A stretch of DNA of 64,000 nucleotides from Kribbella jejuensis (lineage in GTDB: Bacteria > Actinomycetota > Actinomycetes > Propionibacteriales > Kribbellaceae). Shown piece after piece: positions 42,156 to 50,288 of this stretch. The stretch is taken from positions 620,001-684,000 of the forward strand of contig NZ_VFMM01000004.1 in the NCBI RefSeq assembly GCF_006715085.1, given 5' to 3'. The first letter of the stretch is position 1, and each line of letters begins with the position of its first letter. The notes beneath the pieces were generated by a model, which saw only the letters and a list, made by a program, of their open reading frames with translations, did no database searches and had not been told where the DNA came from. The position numbers and the translations under genes are program-made.

Positions 42156-43135
42156 GCCGACACCACCCGTACCCGCGGATCCAGGGCGGTGTAGAGCAGG
42201 TCCACGACAACGTTGCCGATGACAACGAAGAACGCAGCCAGCAGCGTCACCGCCATGATCACCGGTTGATCGTTCTTGGCGATCGAGTCGGCGGCCATCT
42301 TGCCGATCCCGTTCAGCCCGAAGACGGTCTCGGTGATCAGCGCACCGCCGAGCAGGCCGGCGAAGTCCATCCCGAAGATCGTCGTGATCGGTGTCAGCGC
42401 CGGGCGGAGCGCGTGCCGGCGCATGATCAGCGAGCTGCTCAGACCCTTCGCCCGCGCGGTCCGGTAGTAGTTCTCCGAGAGCGTGTCGATGACATTGCTC
42501 CGGGTCAACCGCGCGTACAGACAGGCGTACCCGACGGCGAGCACGACCCACGGCATCAGGTACGACTCGAACCAGACAACAGGATTGTCACCGAACGACA
42601 CCGCGGACGGGAACGGCAGGACCTGCAGCTTCACGACCAGTACGTACTGCAGCACCAGTGCGAGCACGTAGTTCGGCACGCTGACCCCGCCGAGCGCGAG
42701 CGCCATCGCGGAGCGGTCCCACCACGTGCCTTGCTTGACCGCGCTGATCAGACCGCCGATCACACCGGCGAGCAACCACAGGACGGCGGCACCGACCGCG
42801 ACCGTGATGCTGACCGGCAGCCGCGCGGTGATCATGCTCCACACCGCCTCGTTGGTCTGGAAGCTGTACCCGAGACACGGTGCCGAGCAGTGCACCGACC
42901 CGTAGTCGCGGCCGGCGAAGATCCCGCTGACGAACTCCCAGAACTGTGTCAGGATCGGCTGGTTCAGCCCGAGTACGTTCCGGATCGAGTCGATCCGCTC
43001 CGGCGTACAGGTCTTGCCACAGATCATCACGGCCGGATCCGGTGACAGCTCGAAGAAGATCAGGTACGTGAACAGGCAGACGGCGGCCAGGATCAGGACG
43101 ACCCCGCCGAGCCGGCCGATGATGTACCGGGTCAT
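42152..43135 (-). CDS. Oligopeptide ABC importer permease (DppB type)
   Basis: 327 residues with six membrane helices. The cytoplasmic EAA-like loop reads NYYRTARAKGLSSSLIMRRH. The start MTRYIIGRLGGVVLILAAVC is the standard B-subunit N-terminus, and the first outer loop is long, with paired cysteines (MICGKTC). Overlaps with both neighbours show it belongs to the operon. Confidence 0.92.
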   Translation of the reverse strand: MTRYIIGRLGGVVLILAAVCLFTYLIFFELSPDPAVMICGKTCTPERIDSIRNVLGLNQPILTQFWEFVSGIFAGRDYGSVHCSAPCLGYSFQTNEAVWSMITARLPVSITVAVGAAVLWLLAGVIGGLISAVKQGTWWDRSAMALALGGVSVPNYVLALVLQYVLVVKLQVLPFPSAVSFGDNPVVWFESYLMPWVVLAVGYACLYARLTRSNVIDTLSENYYRTARAKGLSSSLIMRRHALRPALTPITTIFGMDFAGLLGGALITETVFGLNGIGKMAADSIAKNDQPVIMAVTLLAAFFVVIGNVVVDLLYTALDPRVRVVSA

Positions 43136-44091
43136 GCGGCGGCCTCCCCTTGGTCGATGAGCGTGCGGATCTTGTCGCCGAGTACGGTCAGCGAGAGCAC
43201 GGTCAGGAACAGGAACGCGCCCGGGATCGCGAAGAACATCGGGTCCACCGAGTACCAGCTCACCGAACTCGAGATCATCTGGCCCCAGGACGCGGTCGGC
43301 GGCGAGACGCCGACGCCGAGGAACGACAGGCCCGCCTCGGTGCCGATGTAGCCGGGGATCGCGAGCGTGGTCATCACCACGATCGAGCCGCGCAGGTTCG
43401 GCAGGATCTCGCGGAACACCACCTGGCTGTCCTTCGCCCCGGACGCCCGCGCGGCCTCGACGAACTCGCGGTTCGCCAGCGTCATCGTCTGGCCGCGGAT
43501 CACCCGGGCCAGGTACGGCCAGCCGAAGGCGCTGATCACCACGACCAGCAGCACCGGCCGGTTGCCGGACGGCAGCGACGACAGGATCGCGATCATGAAG
43601 ATCAGCGCGGGGAACGCCATCAGGAAGTCCATCAGCCGGGAGATCACCTGGTCGACCCAGCCACGGTAGAACCCGGCCAGCATCCCGAGCACGACGCCGA
43701 GGATCCCGGTCAACAGGGTCGCCGACAACGAGATCGTGATCGACACGCGCGCGCCGTACACGATCCGCGCGAACAGGTCCCGGCCGTTCTGCGGCTCGAC
43801 ACCGAACCAGTGCGAGCCACTGATCCCGCCGAGCGCACCGTGCGGTACGCCGCCGAGGTCGGAGTTGATCGCGGCCGAGTCGAACTGGTACGGCCCCCAG
43901 CCGCTGAGCTTGGTGATCAGCGGTGCGGCGACCGCCATCAGCACCACGATCCCGAGGAACGCCAGGCAGGCCAGCGCGCCCTTGTCCCGCGTGATCGTGC
44001 TGAGCAGCCGCCTGCCCGAGGCCGGCGGACCGGCGGCCGGAGCCGCCGGTCCCACCTCCTCGATCTCGGCGAGCGTCGGGCTCGTGGTCAC
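43132..44091 (-). CDS. Oligopeptide ABC importer permease (DppC type)
   Basis: 319 residues from GTG 44091, overlapping the binding-protein stop. The N-terminal cytoplasmic tail is Ala/Pro rich. The first helix is at about 38-60, followed by the outer segment HWFGVEPQNGRDLFARIVYGAR. The EAA loop is REFVEAARASGAKDSQVVFR. It ends with the C-subunit pattern GLSFLGVGVSPPTASWGQMI. Confidence 0.92.
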   Translation of the reverse strand: MTTSPTLAEIEEVGPAAPAAGPPASGRRLLSTITRDKGALACLAFLGIVVLMAVAAPLITKLSGWGPYQFDSAAINSDLGGVPHGALGGISGSHWFGVEPQNGRDLFARIVYGARVSITISLSATLLTGILGVVLGMLAGFYRGWVDQVISRLMDFLMAFPALIFMIAILSSLPSGNRPVLLVVVISAFGWPYLARVIRGQTMTLANREFVEAARASGAKDSQVVFREILPNLRGSIVVMTTLAIPGYIGTEAGLSFLGVGVSPPTASWGQMISSSVSWYSVDPMFFAIPGAFLFLTVLSLTVLGDKIRTLIDQGEAAA

Positions 44092-45785
44092 TTGCTCGCG
44101 TCCTTCAGGCCCACCGACACCAGGTCGATGCCGCCGGAGAACCCGTCGTGCAGGTAGGCGCCACCAATGTTGCTGCCGACAAGCATCAGGACCTTCTCGT
44201 AGAGCAGCGGGACGACCGGCGCGAGCTCCATGATCTGCTTGTCCAGTTCGCCGTACGCCTTGTTCGCGGCGTTCACATCGGTGAGCTTGGAGATCTCGTC
44301 GATCTTCGCGTTCACGCCCGGGTCGTTCAGCTGCGACAGGTTGGTGTTGCCCTTCGGGGTGATGTTGCGGCCGTCGAACAGCGGCGGCAGGAAGGTCGCA
44401 CCGGACGGCCAGTCCGGGCACCACCCGGTGATCGCGGCGTCGTGCTGCTGCGACGTCGTACCGATCACCTCGTAGTACGTCGCGGTGTCGATCGTGTTGA
44501 TCTTGACCGTGATCTTCAGTGGCTCCAGGGCCTGCTGGATCGCGACCGCCATCGCCTGCATCTTCGGTTGCGCGCGGGTGTCGAGCGTCATCGTGAAGCC
44601 ATTGGCGAAACCGGCCTCGGTGAGCAGCTTGCGGGCCCCGTCGACGTCACCCTTGTGGTCCGGGCTCGGGTACGGGTCGTAGTCCACCCGGCCGGCGATC
44701 GTCGGCGGCTGGATCGTCGTACCGATCTCGGCGAGCGCCGAACCGCCGTCCGCGTCGCGGACCGTCTGCTTGTTGACCGCGAGGTTGATCGCCTGCCGGA
44801 CCTTGACGTTGTCCAGCGGCTTCTTGGTGGTGTTCAGGCCCATGTACGTCGTACAGCCGTTGATGCCGGTCATCGTGCGCTGCTTGAGCTGCGGCGACTG
44901 GATCCGGGCCACACTCGCGGCCTGGACGGTACCGGCGATCGCGTCCGCGTCGGTGCCCTGGCCGGCGATCATCCGCTCGTCGATCGTCGCCGGGTCGAGG
45001 CCGAACGTCCACTGGAACACGTCCGGGTTGGCGGTCCGGACGTCGTCGGTCTTCTTGTCCCACTTGTCGTTGCGGACCAGCTTGAGCGACGCGCCGGGCT
45101 TGTAGTCGGCCAGCTTGTACGGGCCGGACGCGACCGGCTTGCTGTCCAGGGTGTTCCCCGCGCCCTGGCCCTTCGGTACCGGCGTGAAGGTGTTCTGCGC
45201 GACCACGCTGCCGAAGTCCGCGAACGGCTTCTTCAGGTGGAACACGATCGTCTTCGCGTCGGGGGTCTGGATGGTTGGCAGATCGCCTGACTTGTACGGG
45301 CCCTGGTACGACGCGGGCGCCTCGATCAGCTGCTTCGCGTACGGCGAGCCGATCCCGATCTCCGGGTCCCAGGCGCGCTCGACGCCCCACTTCACGTCCG
45401 CGCTGGTGATCGGCGCACCGGTCTCGAAGAACAGGCCGTCCTTCAACGTGAACGTCCACGTCTTGCCGCCGTCCGACGGCTTGCCGACGTCCGTCGCGAG
45501 GTCCGGGACGATCTTCGTACCGTCTGCGCCCGGCGCGGCGCCTTGGGTGGTCAGCGTGCGGTAGATCAGCCGGTAGAAGTTGTTCACGCCGCCGTCGAAC
45601 CCGCGCGCCGGGTCGAGGTGCGAGAACGCCGCGTTCGCCAGCACCTGCAGGGTCCCGCCCTTGACGGCCTTCGCGCCGGGGCCGGCGGCTTCACCCTTGG
45701 TGCCGGAGGTGCCGCCGCCACCACAGGCGGTGAGGGCGAGGGCGGCGGTTGCCACCAACCCGACCAGTTTGGAGGTTCTCTTCAT
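44088..45785 (-). CDS. Oligopeptide-type substrate-binding lipoprotein (SBP family 5)
   Basis: 565 residues. The lipoprotein signal peptide ends in the lipobox LTAC with Cys21. Family-5 features are FSHLDPARGFDGG, TWTFTLKDGLFFETGAPITS, ADVKWGVERAWD and the C-lobe VRQAINLAVNKQTVRDADGG. The start overlaps the GH127 stop by one base (TGATG). As the binding protein of the operon it decides the cargo. Family 5 binds peptides but also some oligosaccharides and nickel. With GH127 and a prolyl aminopeptidase beside it, glycopeptides are the most fitting ligand, which is inference. Confidence 0.92.
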   Translation of the reverse strand: MKRTSKLVGLVATAALALTACGGGGTSGTKGEAAGPGAKAVKGGTLQVLANAAFSHLDPARGFDGGVNNFYRLIYRTLTTQGAAPGADGTKIVPDLATDVGKPSDGGKTWTFTLKDGLFFETGAPITSADVKWGVERAWDPEIGIGSPYAKQLIEAPASYQGPYKSGDLPTIQTPDAKTIVFHLKKPFADFGSVVAQNTFTPVPKGQGAGNTLDSKPVASGPYKLADYKPGASLKLVRNDKWDKKTDDVRTANPDVFQWTFGLDPATIDERMIAGQGTDADAIAGTVQAASVARIQSPQLKQRTMTGINGCTTYMGLNTTKKPLDNVKVRQAINLAVNKQTVRDADGGSALAEIGTTIQPPTIAGRVDYDPYPSPDHKGDVDGARKLLTEAGFANGFTMTLDTRAQPKMQAMAVAIQQALEPLKITVKINTIDTATYYEVIGTTSQQHDAAITGWCPDWPSGATFLPPLFDGRNITPKGNTNLSQLNDPGVNAKIDEISKLTDVNAANKAYGELDKQIMELAPVVPLLYEKVLMLVGSNIGGAYLHDGFSGGIDLVSVGLKDASK

Positions 45786-47668
45786 CAGTCTTCTCTTTCG
45801 GTTCGCAGCCACACACGCATGGCCAGGGGCTGACGGTTTCCCCACAGGAAGTACGGCACGAACGTCGCCTGGACGTGCCGGGAGACGGTGTCCTTGGGCG
45901 TTTCGGTCATCACCGGGTAGAGGTCCCTCGCCGGTGGTGGGGCCACGCCGGCGGTGAGGTCGAGTACTACGTGGTCTTCTTCTTTGCGCGGCCTCGCGTT
46001 GGCGACGGCTGCCGGCGACAGGAGGAGGTCGTCGACCGGCGCATCGACGTCTTGTTGCTCGATGCAATAGACGATGGGGCCTCGTGCGACGGCAATCGCA
46101 CCCCTGGTCGCGTCGACGTACGGATGCGTCCCGCGCGCTCTAGGTGCCATGGGCAACGTCAAGCGGATCGTGTCGCCGGGCACGAATGTCCGACGAACTC
46201 GAACCCACCCATCTTCCTCCGGCTGCGCTGCAAGCGGTTCGGCCGCGGATGGCGCGTCCTCTGGTTCGGCGAGGGTGGCTCCGTTCGACCAGCCTGGGAT
46301 GCGAAGCGCGATCGTGCGTTCGTCGAGTGGTGCGTGCTCGACGGTGAGGGTGATCTCGCCGTCCCAGGGGTAGTTCGTGGCGACGGTCAGGGACAGGTCT
46401 TCGGTGGTGATGTGGGCGTTGGTGTAGATGCCGATGTGGAGGGTGTTGTCGCGGACGGCTGCTACGTGGTCCTGGAGTTCGGACATCCAGCGGATGATGT
46501 TGGGCGGGCAGCACGGGCAGCCGAACCAGGCGCGGCGAAGGAGCTCGCCACCGTCCTCGGCGCCGGAACGTTGCTCGTGGTCCGGTCGCCGCTGCAACGG
46601 GTTGTCGTAGAAGAACGCCGTACCGTCGGCCGAAAGCCCAACAGCGTAAGCGTTGTAGAGCACCGTCTCGTACACGTCGAGGTACTTCGCCGCTCCCGTC
46701 GCGCGGAACATCCGCCAGGCCCACTGCATCGTCGCGATCGCCGCGCACGTTTCGGCGTACGCGCGCTCGGACGGCAGCTCGTACCGGTCGCCGATCGCCT
46801 CGTCGGAGTGCCGGCTGCCCAGCCCACCGGTGAGGTACAGCTTGGTCGCGACCATGTCGTCCCACAGCCGCTCCAGCGCCGCGAGCAGCGTCGGGTCGCC
46901 GGTCTCCAGGTGTACGTCGGCCGCGCCTGCCGCGAGGTACGCCATCCGTACGGCGTGCCCGGTGACCGACGGCAGCTCCCGGAACGGGACGTGGTCCTGG
47001 AAGTACTCACCCGGGAAGATTGTGTGCTTCAGCTTCCCCTGCCCGCGACGGTCCACGAACAACCGCGCCTGGGTCAGGTAGTCCGCCTCGCCGGTTTCTC
47101 GATAAAGCTCGACCAGCGCCATCTCCACCTCGGGATGACCGTCGACCACCTCTTCGCCGTGCACGCCGTACTTCCGGACGACGAGATCCGCGAACCGCCG
47201 GGCGATGGTCAGCAACCTGCTGTCGGACAACTGCCGGTGCGCCGCAACTGCTGCCTGGATCAGGTGGCCGAGGTTGTACAGCTCGTGTCCCCAGCCCAGG
47301 TCCGACCACGGCTGCTTCGGCTGGTCCGGGTCCTGGAAGTACGAGTTCAGGTAGCCGTCCTCCGCCTGCGCCTCCGCCAGCAACTCGACGACCTCGTCGT
47401 AGAACTCCCGCGCTCCCGCCGGCGGATCCTCGCGGCCCACCTCGTACGCGAGCCCCTCGAGCGTCTTGTACAGATCGGTGTCCAGGAACGGGTACCGCCC
47501 GCGGTACGCCCCGACGGACGGGTCGTTCAGCCGCCGGAGATTCTCCAGGTTGCCGGCCTTGCGCAGTTCCGCGATTGCATGCGGGATCGTCGCCACCCGG
47601 TTCCGCCGCTGCCAACCGCCCAGCAGCCCACCGGTCAGCTGCACCTCAACCTCTGTACCGTGTGACAT
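45785..47668 (-). CDS. GH127 beta-L-arabinofuranosidase, cytoplasmic
   Basis: 627 residues from ATG 47668, in the size range of HypBA1-type enzymes. The all-alpha barrel part has DTDLYKTLEGLAY, DLGWGHELYNLGHLIQAAVA and TGGLGSRHSDEAIGD. The FGCPCCPPNIIRW motif contains the Cys nucleophile and zinc-site cysteines that mark GH127. The catalytic mechanism uses Cys and a Glu. No signal peptide is present, so the substrate must be imported first. The known substrate class is beta-L-arabinofuranosides on hydroxyproline of plant extensins. It is the first gene of the operon, with an inverted repeat over its start. Confidence 0.92.
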   Translation of the reverse strand: MSHGTEVEVQLTGGLLGGWQRRNRVATIPHAIAELRKAGNLENLRRLNDPSVGAYRGRYPFLDTDLYKTLEGLAYEVGREDPPAGAREFYDEVVELLAEAQAEDGYLNSYFQDPDQPKQPWSDLGWGHELYNLGHLIQAAVAAHRQLSDSRLLTIARRFADLVVRKYGVHGEEVVDGHPEVEMALVELYRETGEADYLTQARLFVDRRGQGKLKHTIFPGEYFQDHVPFRELPSVTGHAVRMAYLAAGAADVHLETGDPTLLAALERLWDDMVATKLYLTGGLGSRHSDEAIGDRYELPSERAYAETCAAIATMQWAWRMFRATGAAKYLDVYETVLYNAYAVGLSADGTAFFYDNPLQRRPDHEQRSGAEDGGELLRRAWFGCPCCPPNIIRWMSELQDHVAAVRDNTLHIGIYTNAHITTEDLSLTVATNYPWDGEITLTVEHAPLDERTIALRIPGWSNGATLAEPEDAPSAAEPLAAQPEEDGWVRVRRTFVPGDTIRLTLPMAPRARGTHPYVDATRGAIAVARGPIVYCIEQQDVDAPVDDLLLSPAAVANARPRKEEDHVVLDLTAGVAPPPARDLYPVMTETPKDTVSRHVQATFVPYFLWGNRQPLAMRVWLRTERED

Positions 47669-47696
47669 TGCACAGACCTTAAGTGCAATGTCACAC
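47660..47696. promoter_or_regulatory. Long inverted repeat over the GH127 operon start
   Basis: gtgtgacattgca (47660-47672) and tgcaatgtcacac (47684-47696) are perfect 13-bp inverted arms with an 11-nt spacer. The left arm contains the complement of the GH127 start codon. A repressor bound here would block the whole seven-gene operon. The GntR regulator at the operon's far end is the first candidate. Confidence 0.75.
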
Positions 47697-47762
47697 CTTG
47701 CCAAGCCCTCACGGAAGACGTTTACACGCCGGAAACCAACGTCGACCTGGCGTCGGCGGTCG

Positions 47763-50288
47763 TCAGAGGCGCGGGTCGACCGGTTCGGATTCGAGGGCGA
47801 GGACGGCGAACACGCACTCGTGGATGCGCCACAGCGGCTCACCGCGGGCGGCCCGGGAGAGCGATTCCAGGCCGAGGGCGTACTCGCGGAGTGCGAGGGA
47901 TCGTTTGTGGCCGAGGTTGCGGTCGCGGAGGCGGGTGAAGTTCGCGGGCTCGGTGTAGTCCGGCCCGTAGATGAGCCGCAGGTACTCCCGCCCGCGGACC
48001 TTCAACCCCGGCTGGGCGAGACCCTTCGCCGTCCGGGTGAGGTTCGCGGCCGGCTTCACGACCATGCCCTCTCCCCCGGCCCCGGTCAGCTCCTCCCACC
48101 ACGCGATCCCGGCGTCCCAGGTGTCCGCGTCGACGGACAGCCGGCGCGTCGGCGTGATCAGCTCCGGGCCCTCGGCAACCATCCGGTCCGCGATCCCGAG
48201 GTGCCAGGCGTGCGGCTGCTCCTCGTACGTCGCCCCTTCCGACGCGAGTACCTGGAACGGCGCCAGCCGCACACCGTCGAGCCCGTCGGTCGGCCAGCAG
48301 TACCGCCGGTACGCCTGCGTGAACCGTTCCGCGTTCGCGGTACGCCGCTGCGTCGACGCGAGCAGGTCGCCGACGTCCAACCCGGTCTCGAGCGCGGCGC
48401 GGAGCGCAGCAGTTGCAACGGGCAACGAAGTACGAGCGGCCGCACCCACGGCGGCGTACTGGTTCCGCAGCAGGTCTTCCGCCTTCGCGCTCCACGGCAG
48501 CAGCTCGGCGTCGAACAGGATCCATGGGGTGTCGAGCTCCGCGAACAACCCGGCTCGCTCGGCAACGCCACGCAGCCGCAGCAGCAGCTCGCCGGTCAGG
48601 TCCGCGTCGAAGAACGAGCGTCCGGTGCGCGTGTGGATCGCACCCCGTCCGGCCAGGCCGAACCGCTTCTCCGCCACGTCGTCGTCGCGGGTCAGCAGTA
48701 CGACGGCCCGCGAACCCATGTGCTTCTCCTCGCACACCAACTCGGTCACGCCCTGCGCGCGGTACGTCTCGAACGCCTGGCGCGGGTGCTCCAACAGCCC
48801 CGGCTCCGGCGACGTCGCGACCGGGCTCATCGTCGGCGGCAGGTACAGCAGGAACCGCGGGTCGATCGCGAACCGGCTCATCACCTCCAGCGCCGCACCG
48901 GCCTGTTCGGCGCGGACGCTCAGCCGTCCGTGCGTCGCGGTCTCGATCACGCGCCGGCCCGTCACGTCGGTCAGCTCGAGTACGTCGGGTTCGCGGCTCG
49001 GCGCCGTTGCCGCATGCAACGGTTTGGCGGGCGCGTAGTACTCCCTGGCAGCCGGTACCGAGACCAGCTCGCGCTCCGGGTAGCGCAGCGCGGTCAGGGA
49101 TCCGCCGAACACGCAACCGGTGTCGAGGCAGATCGTGTTGTTGATCCACTCCGGTTCGGGCGTCGGCGTGTGGCCGTAGACGACGGTCGCACGGCCGCGG
49201 TAGTCGTTCGCCCACGGGTAGCGCACCGGCAGCCCGAACTCGTCGGTCTCGCCGGTCGTCTCGCCGTACAGGCAGAACGAACGGACGCGTGCCGACGTAC
49301 GGCCGTGCATCCGCTCGACCAGGCCCGCGTGCGAGACGACCAGGTTGCCGCCGTCGAAGACATAGTGCGAGATCAGGCCGTCGATGAACGTGGCGACCTG
49401 GTCGCGGAAGTCCGCCGGTTCGGCGGCGAGTTGTTCGAGGGTGGTCTCGAGGCCGTGGCTGATCTTGACGTTCTTGCCACGGAGGGCGCGGAGCAGCTTG
49501 TCCTCGTGGTTGCCGGGTACGCAGTACGCGTTGCCTTGCGCAACCATTCCCATGACGAGGCGGAGTACGCCGGGGCTGTCCGGGCCGCGGTCGACCAGGT
49601 CGCCGACGAACACCGCGCGACGATCCGGATGCGCGGCGTCGATCGGGCGGCCGGCGGCGTCGCGGGTCAGGGTGTAACCGAGGTCGGTGAGCAGGCGCTC
49701 GAGTTCGGTGCGGCAGCCGTGCACGTCACCGATGATGTCGAACGGGCCCGTCCGGTCGGTCAGGTCGTTGTAGAGCCGGGTCCGTTCGATGCTGACGGCA
49801 TCGAGCTCGTCGACGGTGGTGAGGACGTGAACGGTCCGGAAGCCTTCGCGTTTGAGGCTGCGCAGGCCGCGCTTCAGTTGGGAGCGTTGACGGACGATCA
49901 CCTTGCTGCCGAACTGGCGATCGGCGCGGTGCTCGTTCCGTTCGACACAGACGCGCTCGGGTGGATCGAGGACGATCGCGACCGGGAGTACGTCGTACTC
50001 ACGCGCCAGGTTGACGAGCTCCTTGCGGGCTTCGGGTTGCACGTTGGTCGCGTCGACGACCGTCAGCCGCCCGGCGGCGAGGCGCTTGCCTGCGATGAAG
50101 TTGAGCACCTCGAAGGCGTCCTTGGTCGCAGCCTGATCGTTCTCGTCGTCCGACACCAACCCGCGGCAGAAGTCACTCGAGATCACCTCGGTCGCCCGGA
50201 AATGCTTCCGCGCAAACGTCGACTTCCCGGATCCACTCGCACCCACGAGCACAACCAGACATAGCTTCGGGATCTGCAGTTCGGTCAT
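47763..50288 (-). CDS. pnkp: Bacterial polynucleotide kinase-phosphatase-ligase Pnkp (RNA repair)
   Basis: 841 residues, the usual three-domain RNA end-healing enzyme. The 5'-kinase domain (1-170) has the P-loop GASGSGKST (16-24). The metallophosphatase (about 180-440) has DVH (188-190), GDLVDRG (229-235) and GNHE (259-262). The C-terminal ligase-like adenylyltransferase has Lys522 in CEEKHMGSRAVV as the AMP acceptor. The enzyme phosphorylates 5'-OH ends and removes 2',3'-cyclic phosphate of cut RNA, then seals together with Hen1. The ATG at 50288 overlaps the Hen1 stop (TGATG), so the pair is translated together. Confidence 0.95.
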   Translation of the reverse strand: MTELQIPKLCLVVLVGASGSGKSTFARKHFRATEVISSDFCRGLVSDDENDQAATKDAFEVLNFIAGKRLAAGRLTVVDATNVQPEARKELVNLAREYDVLPVAIVLDPPERVCVERNEHRADRQFGSKVIVRQRSQLKRGLRSLKREGFRTVHVLTTVDELDAVSIERTRLYNDLTDRTGPFDIIGDVHGCRTELERLLTDLGYTLTRDAAGRPIDAAHPDRRAVFVGDLVDRGPDSPGVLRLVMGMVAQGNAYCVPGNHEDKLLRALRGKNVKISHGLETTLEQLAAEPADFRDQVATFIDGLISHYVFDGGNLVVSHAGLVERMHGRTSARVRSFCLYGETTGETDEFGLPVRYPWANDYRGRATVVYGHTPTPEPEWINNTICLDTGCVFGGSLTALRYPERELVSVPAAREYYAPAKPLHAATAPSREPDVLELTDVTGRRVIETATHGRLSVRAEQAGAALEVMSRFAIDPRFLLYLPPTMSPVATSPEPGLLEHPRQAFETYRAQGVTELVCEEKHMGSRAVVLLTRDDDVAEKRFGLAGRGAIHTRTGRSFFDADLTGELLLRLRGVAERAGLFAELDTPWILFDAELLPWSAKAEDLLRNQYAAVGAAARTSLPVATAALRAALETGLDVGDLLASTQRRTANAERFTQAYRRYCWPTDGLDGVRLAPFQVLASEGATYEEQPHAWHLGIADRMVAEGPELITPTRRLSVDADTWDAGIAWWEELTGAGGEGMVVKPAANLTRTAKGLAQPGLKVRGREYLRLIYGPDYTEPANFTRLRDRNLGHKRSLALREYALGLESLSRAARGEPLWRIHECVFAVLALESEPVDPRL

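Noticed and set aside
47466..50264. Plus-strand frame of about 930 codons opposite GH127 and Pnkp
   Set aside because: It is the antisense shadow of two genes with full motif sets; its text is low-information Arg/Val/Asp sequence.
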